From the NCBI GenBank assembly GCA_028293325.1, contig JAQGPA010000189.1, positions 21,272 through 85,271 of the forward strand: a stretch of DNA of 64,000 bases, given 5' to 3'. Numbering within the stretch: the first letter of the stretch is position 1; each line of letters begins with the position of its first letter. Source of the DNA: Pedosphaera sp. (lineage in GTDB: Bacteria; Verrucomicrobiota; Verrucomicrobiia; Limisphaerales; Pedosphaeraceae). Shown here piece after piece: positions 26,470-36,000 of this stretch. The notes under the pieces are model-generated. The model was not told where the DNA came from and ran no database searches. It was given only the letters and a program-made list of their open reading frames with translations. The translations under genes and the position numbers were made by a program.

Positions 26470-28293
26470 TTACATTTTGCGAAGACCAGCCGAGACGGTG
26501 GCCTGGGCTTTTTCGACGATATCCTTGACCTTGAAGGTCAGGCCGTCGCACTTGTTAATACCGCGAATTTTGGGATCGCCATAACGGGCGCGCAGGAGGC
26601 CGGCCAATTGGCCGTAACCGTAGAGGCCTTCGTCGTTCATTTCGACCACGAGAACGTGGTTGAAACCGGCGAAGATGTTTTCGAGGCCGTTCGGCAGCGG
26701 GTTGATGTGCTTGATGTGAATGGAGGAAACGCTGTCGCCGGCGGCGCGCGCGCGGTCCACGGCTTCCTTGATGGGGCCCTGGGTGGAACCCCAGCCGACG
26801 AGGAGCACGTTGCCTTCCGAGGGGCCGTAGATGGCCGGGGTCGGATAAGTGGCGGCCAGGGCCTGCAACTTCTTGCGGCGCTTGGCGGTCATTTGCATGT
26901 GCATCTTGGGCGAGCCACTGGGGTGGCCAAATTCATCGTGTTCCAAACCGGTGGCGATGGGATAGATGCCGTTCATGATGCGGGTGCCCGGGGCGACGTG
27001 ACGCGTGACGCCATCAGCGACGGCGAGGTCGTAAGGCTTATGATCCGCAACCGGGGTAAGGTCGGGCGAAATGTCCTGGCAAACTTTCTCCATGTTCGGC
27101 TCTTCAAACGCCTCGATGCGGGTGGCGATGGCCTGGTCGGAAACGATAATGACCGGCACGCTATACTTGCGGGCGATGTTGACGGCCTCAATGGCAGTAT
27201 AGAAACAATCTTCGACATTGGCGGGAGCAATCACGACGCGGGGAGAATCACCATGGCCGCCGAAGCAGGCGATGTTGAGGTCGGATTGTTCGACGTTGGT
27301 GGGCATGCCGGTGGAAGGGCCACCGCGTTGAATGTCCACGATGATCAAGGGGATTTCCGCCATCACGGCCCAACCGAGGGCTTCCGTCTTGAGGGAAATA
27401 CCAGGACCGCTGGAGCCAGTGACGGAAACGCGTCCGGCATAACCGCCGCCGATGGCCATGGAGATGGAGGCGATTTCATCTTCGCATTGCACGAAAGTGC
27501 CGCCGTATTTGGGCAACTCGCGGCGAAGCAATTCCATGATGTCGGACCAGGGAGTAATGGGATAACCGGCGCCGAAACGAACACCGGCGGCAATCAGCCC
27601 GTAGCCGAGCGCTTCGTTGCCGTTCATGACCACCTGATGGCCGGTTTTCTTTTGGCTTTCGACGAACTTGAAAGTCTCGATGACATTGCCAAGCGAATGG
27701 CTGTAGCCGGCATGGAAAGCGGCCAGGGCGTTATTCAGAATGCTGGTGTCTTTGCCGGTGAAGCGTTCGCCGATGAGCTTTTCCAGTTTGGGGATGTTCA
27801 AGTCGAACATTTTGGCCACCAAGCCGAGAGCGTAGATGTTCTTGCCCTTGTCCTTGGCGGTGCCGCCGATGGCTTCCACGGTCAGGCCCGAGATGGGGAC
27901 GCCGATGTGATGATATTCCTTTTGCCATTCCGCCTTCGGTTCGACGTGATCCGAATCGTAAAGCACGATGCCGCCCTTTTTAACGGAAGTGATATGGTCT
28001 TCGTAGGAGTGCTGGTAGAACGCGAGGAGCACGTCGGCATCGTCGCCGGAGCTGAGGACTTCGCCCGAACCGATGCGGACCTGGAAGATGGAGGGGCCGC
28101 CGGAGATGGTGGCGGGAATGGTCATGAAGGTCATGACTTCCTGTTCGCTGCGACCGGCCAGCCGGGCGAGGAAACCACCGATGGCCTGAATACCATCCTG
28201 GGAATTACCGGCGATGCGAATGATGGCTTCGGAAACTTTGGAGACTTTGGGGGCGCCGCCAGCAGACGGAGCGGTCATAGTTGCGTCACTCAT
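26470..28293 (-). CDS. korA: 2-oxoacid:ferredoxin oxidoreductase, fused gamma-alpha subunit
   Basis: The 607-residue product joins a gamma domain (about residues 20-210) to an alpha domain (about 225-607). The gamma part has RIAGNSQDGIQAIGGFLA and the ISGGPSIFQVRIG motif. The alpha part has the GYPITPWSDIME signature, FVQCEDEIASISMAIGGGYAG, VTGSSGPGISLKTEALG and QRGGPSTGMPTNVEQSDL. Fused gamma-alpha chains are typical of KorA-like enzymes. It is the first gene of the korAB operon. The 237-bp region upstream contains a 9-bp hairpin but no promoter I would define. The catalytic partner is KorB. Confidence 0.92.
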   Translation of the reverse strand: MSDATMTAPSAGGAPKVSKVSEAIIRIAGNSQDGIQAIGGFLARLAGRSEQEVMTFMTIPATISGGPSIFQVRIGSGEVLSSGDDADVLLAFYQHSYEDHITSVKKGGIVLYDSDHVEPKAEWQKEYHHIGVPISGLTVEAIGGTAKDKGKNIYALGLVAKMFDLNIPKLEKLIGERFTGKDTSILNNALAAFHAGYSHSLGNVIETFKFVESQKKTGHQVVMNGNEALGYGLIAAGVRFGAGYPITPWSDIMELLRRELPKYGGTFVQCEDEIASISMAIGGGYAGRVSVTGSSGPGISLKTEALGWAVMAEIPLIIVDIQRGGPSTGMPTNVEQSDLNIACFGGHGDSPRVVIAPANVEDCFYTAIEAVNIARKYSVPVIIVSDQAIATRIEAFEEPNMEKVCQDISPDLTPVADHKPYDLAVADGVTRHVAPGTRIMNGIYPIATGLEHDEFGHPSGSPKMHMQMTAKRRKKLQALAATYPTPAIYGPSEGNVLLVGWGSTQGPIKEAVDRARAAGDSVSSIHIKHINPLPNGLENIFAGFNHVLVVEMNDEGLYGYGQLAGLLRARYGDPKIRGINKCDGLTFKVKDIVEKAQATVSAGLRKM

Positions 28294-28334
28294 GAAAATG
28301 GCTAATTAGTTTTACTTTATTGTTAGGCAAAACC

Positions 28335-28360
28335 GCCGCGTCAGCTTTAGGTGACGCGGC
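28335..28360 (-). terminator. Hairpin downstream of the HAD gene
   Basis: GCCGCGTCA (28335-28343) and TGACGCGGC (28352-28360) form a 9-bp stem with an 8-nt loop. On the minus strand it is followed by GGTTTTG, a short T-run. It probably ends the HAD phosphatase transcript 171 bp downstream of that stop, or stabilises its 3' end. It also lies 42 bp upstream of korA. Confidence 0.5.
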
Positions 28361-28530
28361 ATCGTTGCAGCTTCACAGTAGCACCCGTCCAGAAACGGCG
28401 CAACGTTAAACTAGATAAGTATAGTGCTGTAAATCAGTAACTTGCGTAGATTGTGCCGTTTCGGCTCACGGGTGAAAAAGGGCTAAATTAGCATGGCTAA
28501 TTTTAGGGGTGGTCTGCATTAAGACCCGCA

Positions 28531-29316
28531 TCAGGAAGAGACGGCTTTTTGCAGGTGGAACTTAAGTCCTTCGGCGATGCCATGACCCTGGCCGAGGTCG
28601 CTGACAAAACCATCGTTTTCGCGAACCACCTTTTTGACGGCTTCGATGGCATTGGACGGGGCGGCGAGGAACCGGGCGTAACGGGGCAGCAGCATGGGGA
28701 GGTCGTTGAGATGGTCTCCGGCGGCGAAGGTGTGGTGATGGGTGATCTCCAGCCGCCGTCCGATTTCGGCCAAGGCAGCGCCTTTGTTGTAATTGGTATG
28801 GGCAAACCGGGCGTAAACATCATTGCGGACCACCTGCAAATTGGGGACTTCCTTGCAATATTCCACCATGTAATCGTGGATGGCGTCAGCGTCCCCGTTA
28901 TTTCCGGCCAGCAGGCAGAAAGGGGAATAGGCATCCTCGTAAACGGTGGCGTCGTAGCGGGAGTTGACCCAACTCACCAGCCGGGGCATGTCGCGGCGGA
29001 CGCGGACGAATAATTCCTCATGGGCGCGGTGACATTCGGTATTCCAATCGTTAAGTCCCACGTATTGGGATTCGTGGTGGCGGTGGATTTCGCGTTCCAC
29101 CAGGACGAGGTAATCGGGTTTGATGGTGACATGGGAGCGGGCCATGGCTTCCATGAGGCTGGACATGTCGCGCCCGGTGTTGATGACCCACTTGGCGCCC
29201 TGGGCCTGGAGATCGCCGATGAGCTTGAGGAGATGCGCCGGGATGGGCGGATTTTCAAATTCGGCAAAAAGGGTTCCGTCAAAATCGGTTGAAATCAGTT
29301 GAATCGGCAAACTCAT
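28531..29316 (-). CDS. HAD-superfamily phosphatase (Cof/SPP-like, type IIB)
   Basis: The 261-residue protein has HAD motif I in LISTDFDGTLFAE (both aspartates present), motif II in WVINTGRD and motif IV in AAGDHLNDLPMLL. A large C2-type cap lies between them. The sequence resembles sucrose-phosphate phosphatase/Cof hydrolases, which act on phosphorylated sugars or small metabolites. The exact substrate is open. A conserved NYNKGAALAEIGRRL block carries the motif III lysine. The ATG at 29316 lies 147 bp from a divergent TPR gene, and a shared promoter region is likely. Confidence 0.86.
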   Translation of the reverse strand: MSLPIQLISTDFDGTLFAEFENPPIPAHLLKLIGDLQAQGAKWVINTGRDMSSLMEAMARSHVTIKPDYLVLVEREIHRHHESQYVGLNDWNTECHRAHEELFVRVRRDMPRLVSWVNSRYDATVYEDAYSPFCLLAGNNGDADAIHDYMVEYCKEVPNLQVVRNDVYARFAHTNYNKGAALAEIGRRLEITHHHTFAAGDHLNDLPMLLPRYARFLAAPSNAIEAVKKVVRENDGFVSDLGQGHGIAEGLKFHLQKAVSS

Positions 29317-29463
29317 GTGAACTAGTTGGGCGTATTAATTTATTAACGCAGGGTGAAAATCATACCCGATGCAAGCAGAACTCGCAACCCGCGGCGCAAA
29401 CAACAACGCTTGCGGGCACTAGAATGGTGCGGTACCGTAAGTTGTCAAAAGATTAATGCTATT

Positions 29464-29925
29464 ATGCTGACCCCGCAGGAACAATACGACGACGCCATGT
29501 ATGACTTCAGCACGGCGGATTATGACGGGGCGATTGCCAAGCTGAAGGTGGTGCTGGCAGAGGATCCGGATTATTTTGATGCGCGGCTGTCGCTGGGCAT
29601 GGCGTATTATCGCAAGGGTGATTATGCGACGGCGATTGAGGAAGGGCACAAGGCGGAAAAGTTGCGGCCGAACGAGCAATTGGTGCATACCAACCTTTCG
29701 CTATTTTACATGAAGAGCGGCGACAAGCAGACGGCGGAGCATCACGGTTTGCAGGCGCGCATTGCTTCGTGGAAGGGGAACATGGCGCCGGGTGCAGCGG
29801 CGCCGGCGGGCGATCCGGAATTGGAGCTGGCCAAGCCCAAAGCGCCGCCGGTGAAGGTGGGCGAGAAATTTCCCGATATGCCATGGAAGAAGAACAAGCC
29901 GATTGGCGGGGACAAGGCACATTAA
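29464..29925 (+). CDS. Tetratricopeptide-repeat protein
   Basis: The 153-residue product starts MLTPQEQYDDAMYDFSTADYDGAIAKLK. It contains about three TPR-like helical pairs: the ADYDGAIAKLKVVLAEDPDYFDARLSLGMAYYRKGDYATAIEEGHKA run and VHTNLSLFYMKSGDKQTAEHHGL. The C-terminus is alanine/proline-rich and ends PDMPWKKNKP. No signal peptide is present, so it is probably a cytoplasmic scaffold. The start at ATG 29464 is chosen over an upstream in-frame start because the earlier residues are basic and unlike a protein. A coiled-coil gene follows 36 bp downstream and is probably cotranscribed. Confidence 0.78.
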   Translation: MLTPQEQYDDAMYDFSTADYDGAIAKLKVVLAEDPDYFDARLSLGMAYYRKGDYATAIEEGHKAEKLRPNEQLVHTNLSLFYMKSGDKQTAEHHGLQARIASWKGNMAPGAAAPAGDPELELAKPKAPPVKVGEKFPDMPWKKNKPIGGDKAH

Positions 29926-29961
29926 TTAATGCCGAACAATTTTGATAAATAAAAACTGATT

Positions 29962-30240
29962 ATGAAATCCGCCTACGAACTCGCAATGGAACGGTTGAAC
30001 AAGACGGCACCCACGCAGAAGGTGACCGAGGCGCAAAAAAAGAAACTGGCAGAAATTGATTCCAAATACGCGGCCAAGATTGCGGAACGGGAACTTTTTG
30101 TGAAAGACGAATTGCAAAAGGCGATGGCGAAGGGTGATGCGGAGGCGATGGAACAGTTGGCGAAACAGTTGGTGAGCGATCGCAAATCGTTGGAGGCGGA
30201 AAAGCAGGAGAAGAAGGAAAAAGTGCGGCAGGACGGCTAG
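29962..30240 (+). CDS. Small coiled-coil protein, conserved hypothetical
   Basis: The 92-residue product is highly charged and almost entirely helical: MKSAYELAMERLNKTAPTQK, then a lysine/glutamate-rich coiled coil to the end (KKKLAEIDSKYAAKIAER, KSLEAEKQEKKEKVRQ). No membrane segment or domain is visible. I recall similar short proteins from Verrucomicrobia and Planctomycetes with no assigned function. It follows the TPR gene closely on the same strand, so the two may act together. Confidence 0.7.
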   Translation: MKSAYELAMERLNKTAPTQKVTEAQKKKLAEIDSKYAAKIAERELFVKDELQKAMAKGDAEAMEQLAKQLVSDRKSLEAEKQEKKEKVRQDG

Positions 30241-30304
30241 GCTGACCGTTTCAGAAAGAGAGAATAATTCTCCAACCCAATTCAGCAAGAGAGTTGGGTG
30301 CAGT

Positions 30305-30487
30305 TTATCGGGTCAGGGCAAACAGCATGGCTCCGACAAACGTCGCCGTCGTCAGGAGCAGAATTCCCGCGATGGCCAAGCCCACACCGCTTACCCGGTT
30401 CATGGATTCGGTATGATTTCCCGGCACCAGCGCCGTGTTGACGCAACCCTGACCATTTTTATTTGCACGATAAGTAATTGCTTTCAT
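30305..30487 (-). CDS. Small membrane protein
   Basis: The 60-residue product from ATG 30487 is polar for about 35 residues (KAITYRANKNGQGCVNTALVPG) and then has one hydrophobic stretch (VGLAIAGILLLTTATFVGAMLFAL) ending in TR. That makes it a single-pass or hairpin membrane protein. An in-frame start at 30559 would add 24 residues, which look less natural. I do not recognise a family. It converges with the coiled-coil gene. Confidence 0.5.
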   Translation of the reverse strand: MKAITYRANKNGQGCVNTALVPGNHTESMNRVSGVGLAIAGILLLTTATFVGAMLFALTR

Positions 30488-30667
30488 GGGATTCCAAATA
30501 GCATAACCAAGGCCAGCAAATTCGAGGTATAGGGCGCAATATGTAAGATGCTCTGCCAAGGGTTTTTACGTGGTGAGCTGTAAAAAGCGAGCCAATTGGC
30601 AATGCGTGAGAAGTGTCAAAAACGCCGGTTTTCCACGCGTCTCTCTTAAACTGACACCCAGTCGAAA

Positions 30668-31225
30668 TCAGCCTTTGGCGACCCCTCTTTGCCAGAGTTC
30701 GAAATGATACAAGGCGGCGACAACAAGGGAGTGGCGAATCTTGCCGGTGGCGACCAATTTGGGAACTTCGGCGATGGGGATGAGGCGGGTGAGCAAGTCT
30801 TCGCCTTGGTCCCATTGCACGGGATGAACAAGGCGGCAATTTTGCACCAAGAGGGTGTAGCAAATATTACTCATGATGGCGGGGTTGGGAAAAACCTGGC
30901 CGATGATTTGCGGTTGGTCGCCGGCGTAACCGGTTTCCTCGCGCAACTCGCGTTCGCCGGCGGCGGCCGGGGAAGCGTCCTTGGCATCGATCATGCCGCC
31001 GGGGATTTCCAGTTCCACGGTGTTGGTGCCGTGGCGATATTGCTCGATCATGACGAGTTGCTGGTCCGGCGTGGTGGCGATGACGTTGACCCAGTTGACG
31101 CTGTCGATGACGTAAAAGTTGTGCTCCGCGCCGGTGCGCGGGGAAATCTTCCGGTCGGAATGGATGGTGAAGATGCGAAAGTTTCCTTCGGGCTGCGAGC
31201 TGATTTTCGTCCAGGGTTTAATCAT
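30668..31225 (-). CDS. Nudix hydrolase (ADP-ribose pyrophosphatase type)
   Basis: The 185-residue protein has an N-terminal YVIDSVNWVNVIATT strand region, a QLVMIEQYRHGTN motif typical of ADP-ribose pyrophosphatases, and a Nudix box with the core ERELREETGY. Metal-binding glutamates are present. It likely cleaves ADP-ribose or related nucleotide sugars to AMP and a phosphosugar. This is the last host-like gene: its start codon lies 16 bp from the stop of the serine recombinase, so the left end of the mobile element falls in that gap or just upstream of this gene. Confidence 0.88.
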   Translation of the reverse strand: MIKPWTKISSQPEGNFRIFTIHSDRKISPRTGAEHNFYVIDSVNWVNVIATTPDQQLVMIEQYRHGTNTVELEIPGGMIDAKDASPAAAGERELREETGYAGDQPQIIGQVFPNPAIMSNICYTLLVQNCRLVHPVQWDQGEDLLTRLIPIAEVPKLVATGKIRHSLVVAALYHFELWQRGVAKG

Positions 31226-31241
31226 TGGAATTATGCCACCC

Positions 31242-32741
31242 TCACCCCGACCCTAAGCGCTGTTGGGTTTTACACGCTTCTTCACAAGAAGGGAGGTATG
31301 AGAAGGTTATGTCAATTTCGTTCTCTCCGATGACGATCTTTTCAACCAGACTTTCGGCAATCTTGCGCTTGTCGTCAAGAGTCAAGGAAGGCCAGCGGCC
31401 ATAGAGGGTGTTGGCTTCATGGAGGATGTCCTCGGCGGAAAGCCGGTTTACTTTGAGGAAATCCACCTCGGCTTGGAGCTTTGGAAGTTCTGCGCCCAAT
31501 TGGTTCAACCGTTCCTCGGCTGGCTTGTAAAACTGGCCAAAGCCCTGGGGAGTGATTTGACCGTCCAAATAAAGCCGGTGGGTGCGGGTCATTTCGTCCC
31601 GAACCTTCTGGACTTCCCGCTCATGGGAAGCGAGCAAGGTTTCCTTTTCGGAAAGGTTCTTGTTGGCCTCTTTCAAATGCCCGGCAATTTTTTCCGGTTG
31701 GGCAAAGAACGCCTTCATCTCGTGAAGAAAGATGTCCTCCAAATCCTTTTTGGGAATCTTGTTATTACATTTGCGGCAAAAGTATTTGGGAAGGTCAGTT
31801 CGGGCATACATTTTGTTGCCACAGGCGCAAAAGGCAAGGCTGCCAAACAACTGCACCGGGGCCTTGCCGGGGCGTTTCCAGCCTTTTAACTGTTCTTCCA
31901 TGACCTGATTGACCTGATTCCAGAGGGATTCGGAAATAATCGGCTCGCATTCGACCTTGCCCCATTCGCTTTCGGGCTTGGGTATTCTTTTCCGCGTATC
32001 TCCGTGCCGGAAGCGATTAAAGTAATAGATGCCCTTGGCGCTTGGCTCGATAAGGGTGCGATATAGCTGGGTGTCCCGCCAGATCACGCCGCCCCGGGTG
32101 CGGTAACCGGCGGCATTTAAGAGTTTGGCCACCTTGCCTTTCCGACGATGTTCCAAAAAGAGTTCATACGCCTTTCTGCGAATGGGGGCTTCCTCGGGGT
32201 GAATGACCAGTTTGCGCTCCTTCCATTGGTAGCCATAGGGGGCACTGCCATTAATCGACTTGCCGAGTTTGGCACGAGTGATGACGGAGGCATTGACGCG
32301 CTCGGTGATTTCCTCCCGCTCCCACTGGGCAAAGACTCCGAGCAAATGAAAGAACATTCTCCCTCCCGCCGTGCTTGTGTCGATGGCCTCCGAGAGCGAG
32401 ATCAAGTCAGCGCCATGTTTGTTAAAATAATCAACGAAGTCCTCCAGTTCGCGGCGGTTGCGCGAGAGGCGGGCGAGCTTGGAAAACACCAGTCCGGTGA
32501 CATGGCCCCGCTCAACATCCTTCATCATGCGCTTGGCTTCGGCGTGTTGCATGACAGCCTTGCCGCTCTGTCCCGCCAAGTTGTATACCTCCTTGACCTG
32601 CCATCCCTTGCTTTGGGCATAGCTCTGGGCACGTTGCTCGTGATGTTCGGGGCTGTCGCCCTCGGCCTGATCCTGAGTGGAAACCCGAATCCAAATGCCA
32701 ATATTCTTGGAGCCTTCTTTTAAAAGAGTATTGTCCTTCAT
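31242..32741 (-). CDS. Large serine recombinase / integrase
   Basis: The 499-residue protein has a resolvase catalytic domain starting IGIWIRVSTQDQAEGDSPEHH, where Ser (VST) is the nucleophile. It contains the VFSKLARLSRNRRELEDF block and a GGRMFFHLLGVFAQWEREEITERV helix. A recombinase domain follows (PYGYQWKERKL to RTLIEPSAKGIYYF), then a zinc ribbon (CACGNKMY...YFCRKCNNKI), and a long coiled coil (about 330-440). This is the full architecture of integrases that insert phages or ICEs at att sites. The stop lies at the left edge of the accessory region beside the host Nudix gene, so att is expected there. A small gene is divergent 82 bp away. Confidence 0.93.
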   Translation of the reverse strand: MKDNTLLKEGSKNIGIWIRVSTQDQAEGDSPEHHEQRAQSYAQSKGWQVKEVYNLAGQSGKAVMQHAEAKRMMKDVERGHVTGLVFSKLARLSRNRRELEDFVDYFNKHGADLISLSEAIDTSTAGGRMFFHLLGVFAQWEREEITERVNASVITRAKLGKSINGSAPYGYQWKERKLVIHPEEAPIRRKAYELFLEHRRKGKVAKLLNAAGYRTRGGVIWRDTQLYRTLIEPSAKGIYYFNRFRHGDTRKRIPKPESEWGKVECEPIISESLWNQVNQVMEEQLKGWKRPGKAPVQLFGSLAFCACGNKMYARTDLPKYFCRKCNNKIPKKDLEDIFLHEMKAFFAQPEKIAGHLKEANKNLSEKETLLASHEREVQKVRDEMTRTHRLYLDGQITPQGFGQFYKPAEERLNQLGAELPKLQAEVDFLKVNRLSAEDILHEANTLYGRWPSLTLDDKRKIAESLVEKIVIGENEIDITFSYLPSCEEACKTQQRLGSG

Positions 32742-32823
32742 AGCACTACTTCATACGTGAAAACAACCGCTTGGGTCAATTAAATTGTTTGCAATCGGCA
32801 AACTTTGTTTAGAGGCTTTACCC

Positions 32824-33060
32824 ATGGCAAAGAAAAAATATTTCCACGAATCCGAACTGGCCGAACTGGCCAAAGCATTCCGGGCAAAGTCAGGGAGGAC
32901 CAAAGAGGAAGCGGCTCTCGAATTAGGGGTGGGCCGGCCTTCTGTGCAACTGGCGGAAGGCACGCCAGGACAAAGTCTGGCCAAGTTGCGCATTCGCATC
33001 ATAGAAAAGTATTCACCTTACAAAGTCATCGGCCCGGTGTATCTCCTGGAAAGGAAATAG
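32824..33060 (+). CDS. Small HTH-like protein beside the integrase
   Basis: The 78-residue product (ATG 32824) starts AKKKYFHESELAELAKAFRAKSG. It then has a likely helix-turn-helix stretch, RTKEEAALELGVGRPSVQLAE, like the first two helices of XRE domains but ending early. It continues into a basic helix and a short strand (IGPVYLLERK). It is divergent from the integrase and convergent with the coupling ATPase. It may be an element regulator controlling integrase expression; this is inference from position and the partial HTH. Confidence 0.6.
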   Translation: MAKKKYFHESELAELAKAFRAKSGRTKEEAALELGVGRPSVQLAEGTPGQSLAKLRIRIIEKYSPYKVIGPVYLLERK

Positions 33061-33064
33061 CCGG

Positions 33065-36000
33065 CTATGTTTTTCGGCGCATGGTTTCTGCAAGCATTTT
33101 GAGGGCGGATGCTTCCCGGGTTCTGGTTTCTTCCGGTGATAGTTTCGAGGCCCTGCTTTTTACTTTGTATTTGCCTAGCACCGTTTCCTGCGGGTTGGCA
33201 GCGCCATTTTCTCCAGCGGGCAGCTTTTGCAGATAGTCGATAAACTGGTCGGGGAGATAGTATCCCACCTTGGCAATCTCCTCAGCTAAGAGGCAGCCGG
33301 ACACGGCCATTTGGATTTTTGCGAGGCGCCCTTCACTGGCACAAATAACGGCTACCTGTTGGCATCCGGCTTTGAGGCACTTGGCTACATTGCCGACTTC
33401 ATGATCGACCGTGGTCATGATGGAGATTTCACACGCAATCACCTGATTGTCTTTTTCAAGTGCGAGATCAATCTTCTGGCCGGTCGCGGTCAATTTTTCC
33501 CTGGCGGCATAAAAACCCAATTCGCGCGCAACGGTTTCAATCCGTTCCCGAATGAGATTGTGCTGATGGCCGCCGATGCCCCGGTCGCTTGAAGCTGACT
33601 TGGTGGTTGCCTCTATGATAGGAGATGCAGGAATTTCCGGTTTTGCTCCTTCTGGCGCAATTACAGTAGCTGCCTCCTTTTCCGAAACTGTGGGTTGCCG
33701 AACTTCCGCAGCCGTGGGTTTCGCAGGCTTCGCCTCGGATGGGGAAGTTGGCTTGGGCTTCACCGGGTCCGGCGTGGCAGCTTCCGAATTAAACTCAGCC
33801 TGCTCGGCGGCTTCCACTTGGGCGCGGGGAACCGCATACTTCATTCTGGAAGCCTCAACCACAGCTTGTCGAACCAATTGCGCTGCCTCTGGATTAACCG
33901 CTTCGGGAAGGGGAACAGTCAGATTGAAATCAAAGTCCGCCTTTTCAACACGCGTTATGGCCTGCCCCTTGCCTAGATTCTGGAGATCCCGGGCCTCAAA
34001 GAAGGAGAACCCGTTCTCCAAGGCGCGGGCATCGGCATCGCCGACCCGGAAAGCCACTCGGGTGAAGGGATTGGCAAGCACCGCGCTGGCCACTTCCCGG
34101 TCGCGCTCCAGCTGTCGCAATTCTTGATGAGCGAGAATGAGCCCCAGCCGATATTTGCGTGCTCCGGTCAGAATCTCAGCCATGGACGGGGTGATGAAAT
34201 TGTGGAATTCATCGATGTAGAGCCAAAAATCCTTCCGGACTGACACGCGCTGCGCCTGGCGTGCCATCACCATTTGTTGGAATTTCGACACCAAAAGGGA
34301 ACCCAAAAGAAATGAGTTTTCCTTGCCCATCTGTCCCTGCGGCAGCTTGGCCAGAAAGATTTTGCCCGAATCCAGTATGTCCCTGAAATCGAGCCGGTTG
34401 ACCGGCTGCGAGACCATGTAACGAATGGGCTTGGGCGCGAGGAAGTCATTCAATCGAGTGATGACCGAACCGATGGATTTATTGCCCGCCAGTTGGGAAA
34501 AGCCTTTGCGCCAGTAATAGACGATGTTCGGGTCCCCGACGGTTTCGAGATATTTTGCGCGGAATGCCGGCTCCAGGAGAAAGCGGCGGAGATCGACCAG
34601 TGTCCCGCCACGACTGCTTTCGAGAAAAGCCAGAATAGCGTTTTGCAACACGCTGCCCATCTGGTCGCCCCAACTGGTGGAAAGTCGTTGGAAGACGGAC
34701 ACGAGATCGGAGGCCAACAGCCTTTTTTCCGCGTCGCTGTGGGCGGAGAGGATGTTGAAACCCACGGAATATTCCTCATCGGATGGATCAACCAAAACCA
34801 CGTCGTGGATGCGCTCCGGTGGAATGATCCCAAGAATCTGCTCAATGAGGTCGCCATGTGGATCAAGGACCGCCACTCCTTCACCGTTTTCGATGTCCTG
34901 ACGAATGAGGTTGAATAGGAGCGTGGACTTGCCGGTGCCTTGAACGCCAATGACGTGCATATGCTGCACGCGTTGTTCGGCGGTAAGTCGCACTGGAAAG
35001 CTATCGTCTGCATGCGCATTGCTCCCCAGCAACACGCCACTCTCACCTCGAACAATTGCGGGCGCAGCTTTTGTTTTGCCGGTTTCCCGTTGCAAGACGG
35101 GGGAACGCACGGCACTGGATGGCAGATGGACAAAGCCCATCAACTCATCGCTGCTAAGCAACATGCCGGAACGACGCGACTGGCGACGAAGCGCGTCCTC
35201 AACATGCTCCTCGAATGGGTAATCGGAGTTTTCGAGCGGGATGAGTTCGTTGCATTGTGGATGGGCAAACACGCGCAGGGAACCGGCCAGGTCGCGGGCA
35301 ATTTGTAATGTGCGTTCAAAGCATTCGCTTCGAACCAAAATTCGCACAACAGCGGCGTATAGTGGGTGCGCTACTTTGTTTTGTGCCGCACCAGCTAATT
35401 CGGGTTGATTGACGAAAAACGGTTTGCCGTCAGCGTGGGTCACCGAACGCACAATGCTCTCGGCCCAAGGCTCGTGAGTGGGTTGAAAGAGGACTTGAAA
35501 CAATCCAAGCTCTCCTGGTTGCAATTCGGAGAGCGCGCCGATGATGCCGACAAAGGGATCGAGTTTGCCGCCCGCAAGCGGGAGCATGAACTCCCGGGCC
35601 AAGCCAAATTCCACAACCAGTGCATCCTCGCCCTCGCACACTTCCCATGCCTTCTCCAAAGTGCCTTCCCGCTCATGGAACATCCCTTCCGGAAAATGGG
35701 CCTGCAACTGTCGGCGAACCAGCGGTGCATCCTCGGAATGCGTGGCAAACTGCAAAGTGACACGGTTGGACACTCCGAAAAGTTCAAAGGCCACTGGTTC
35801 CCGGCAGAGGGATAGGTTCGATAGGAATTGCTCAAATGCCTCTCTGTTAATGTTGAGGTTGGCGGGAAGGGAAGTCTGAAGCTCAATGAGCGAATCGCGG
35901 ACCAGCATGTGAGGCTCGGGTTCATCCACCTCCTCAATGACCGGAGGCAAAGAGGGTGCCTCCGTGCTCAGTTTACGGCTGAGCCGCTGAACCAAGGAGC

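Noticed and set aside
26452..28305. A 617-codon plus-strand open frame across korA.
   Set aside because: It is fully antisense to korA, which has all family motifs; the open frame reflects codon bias.
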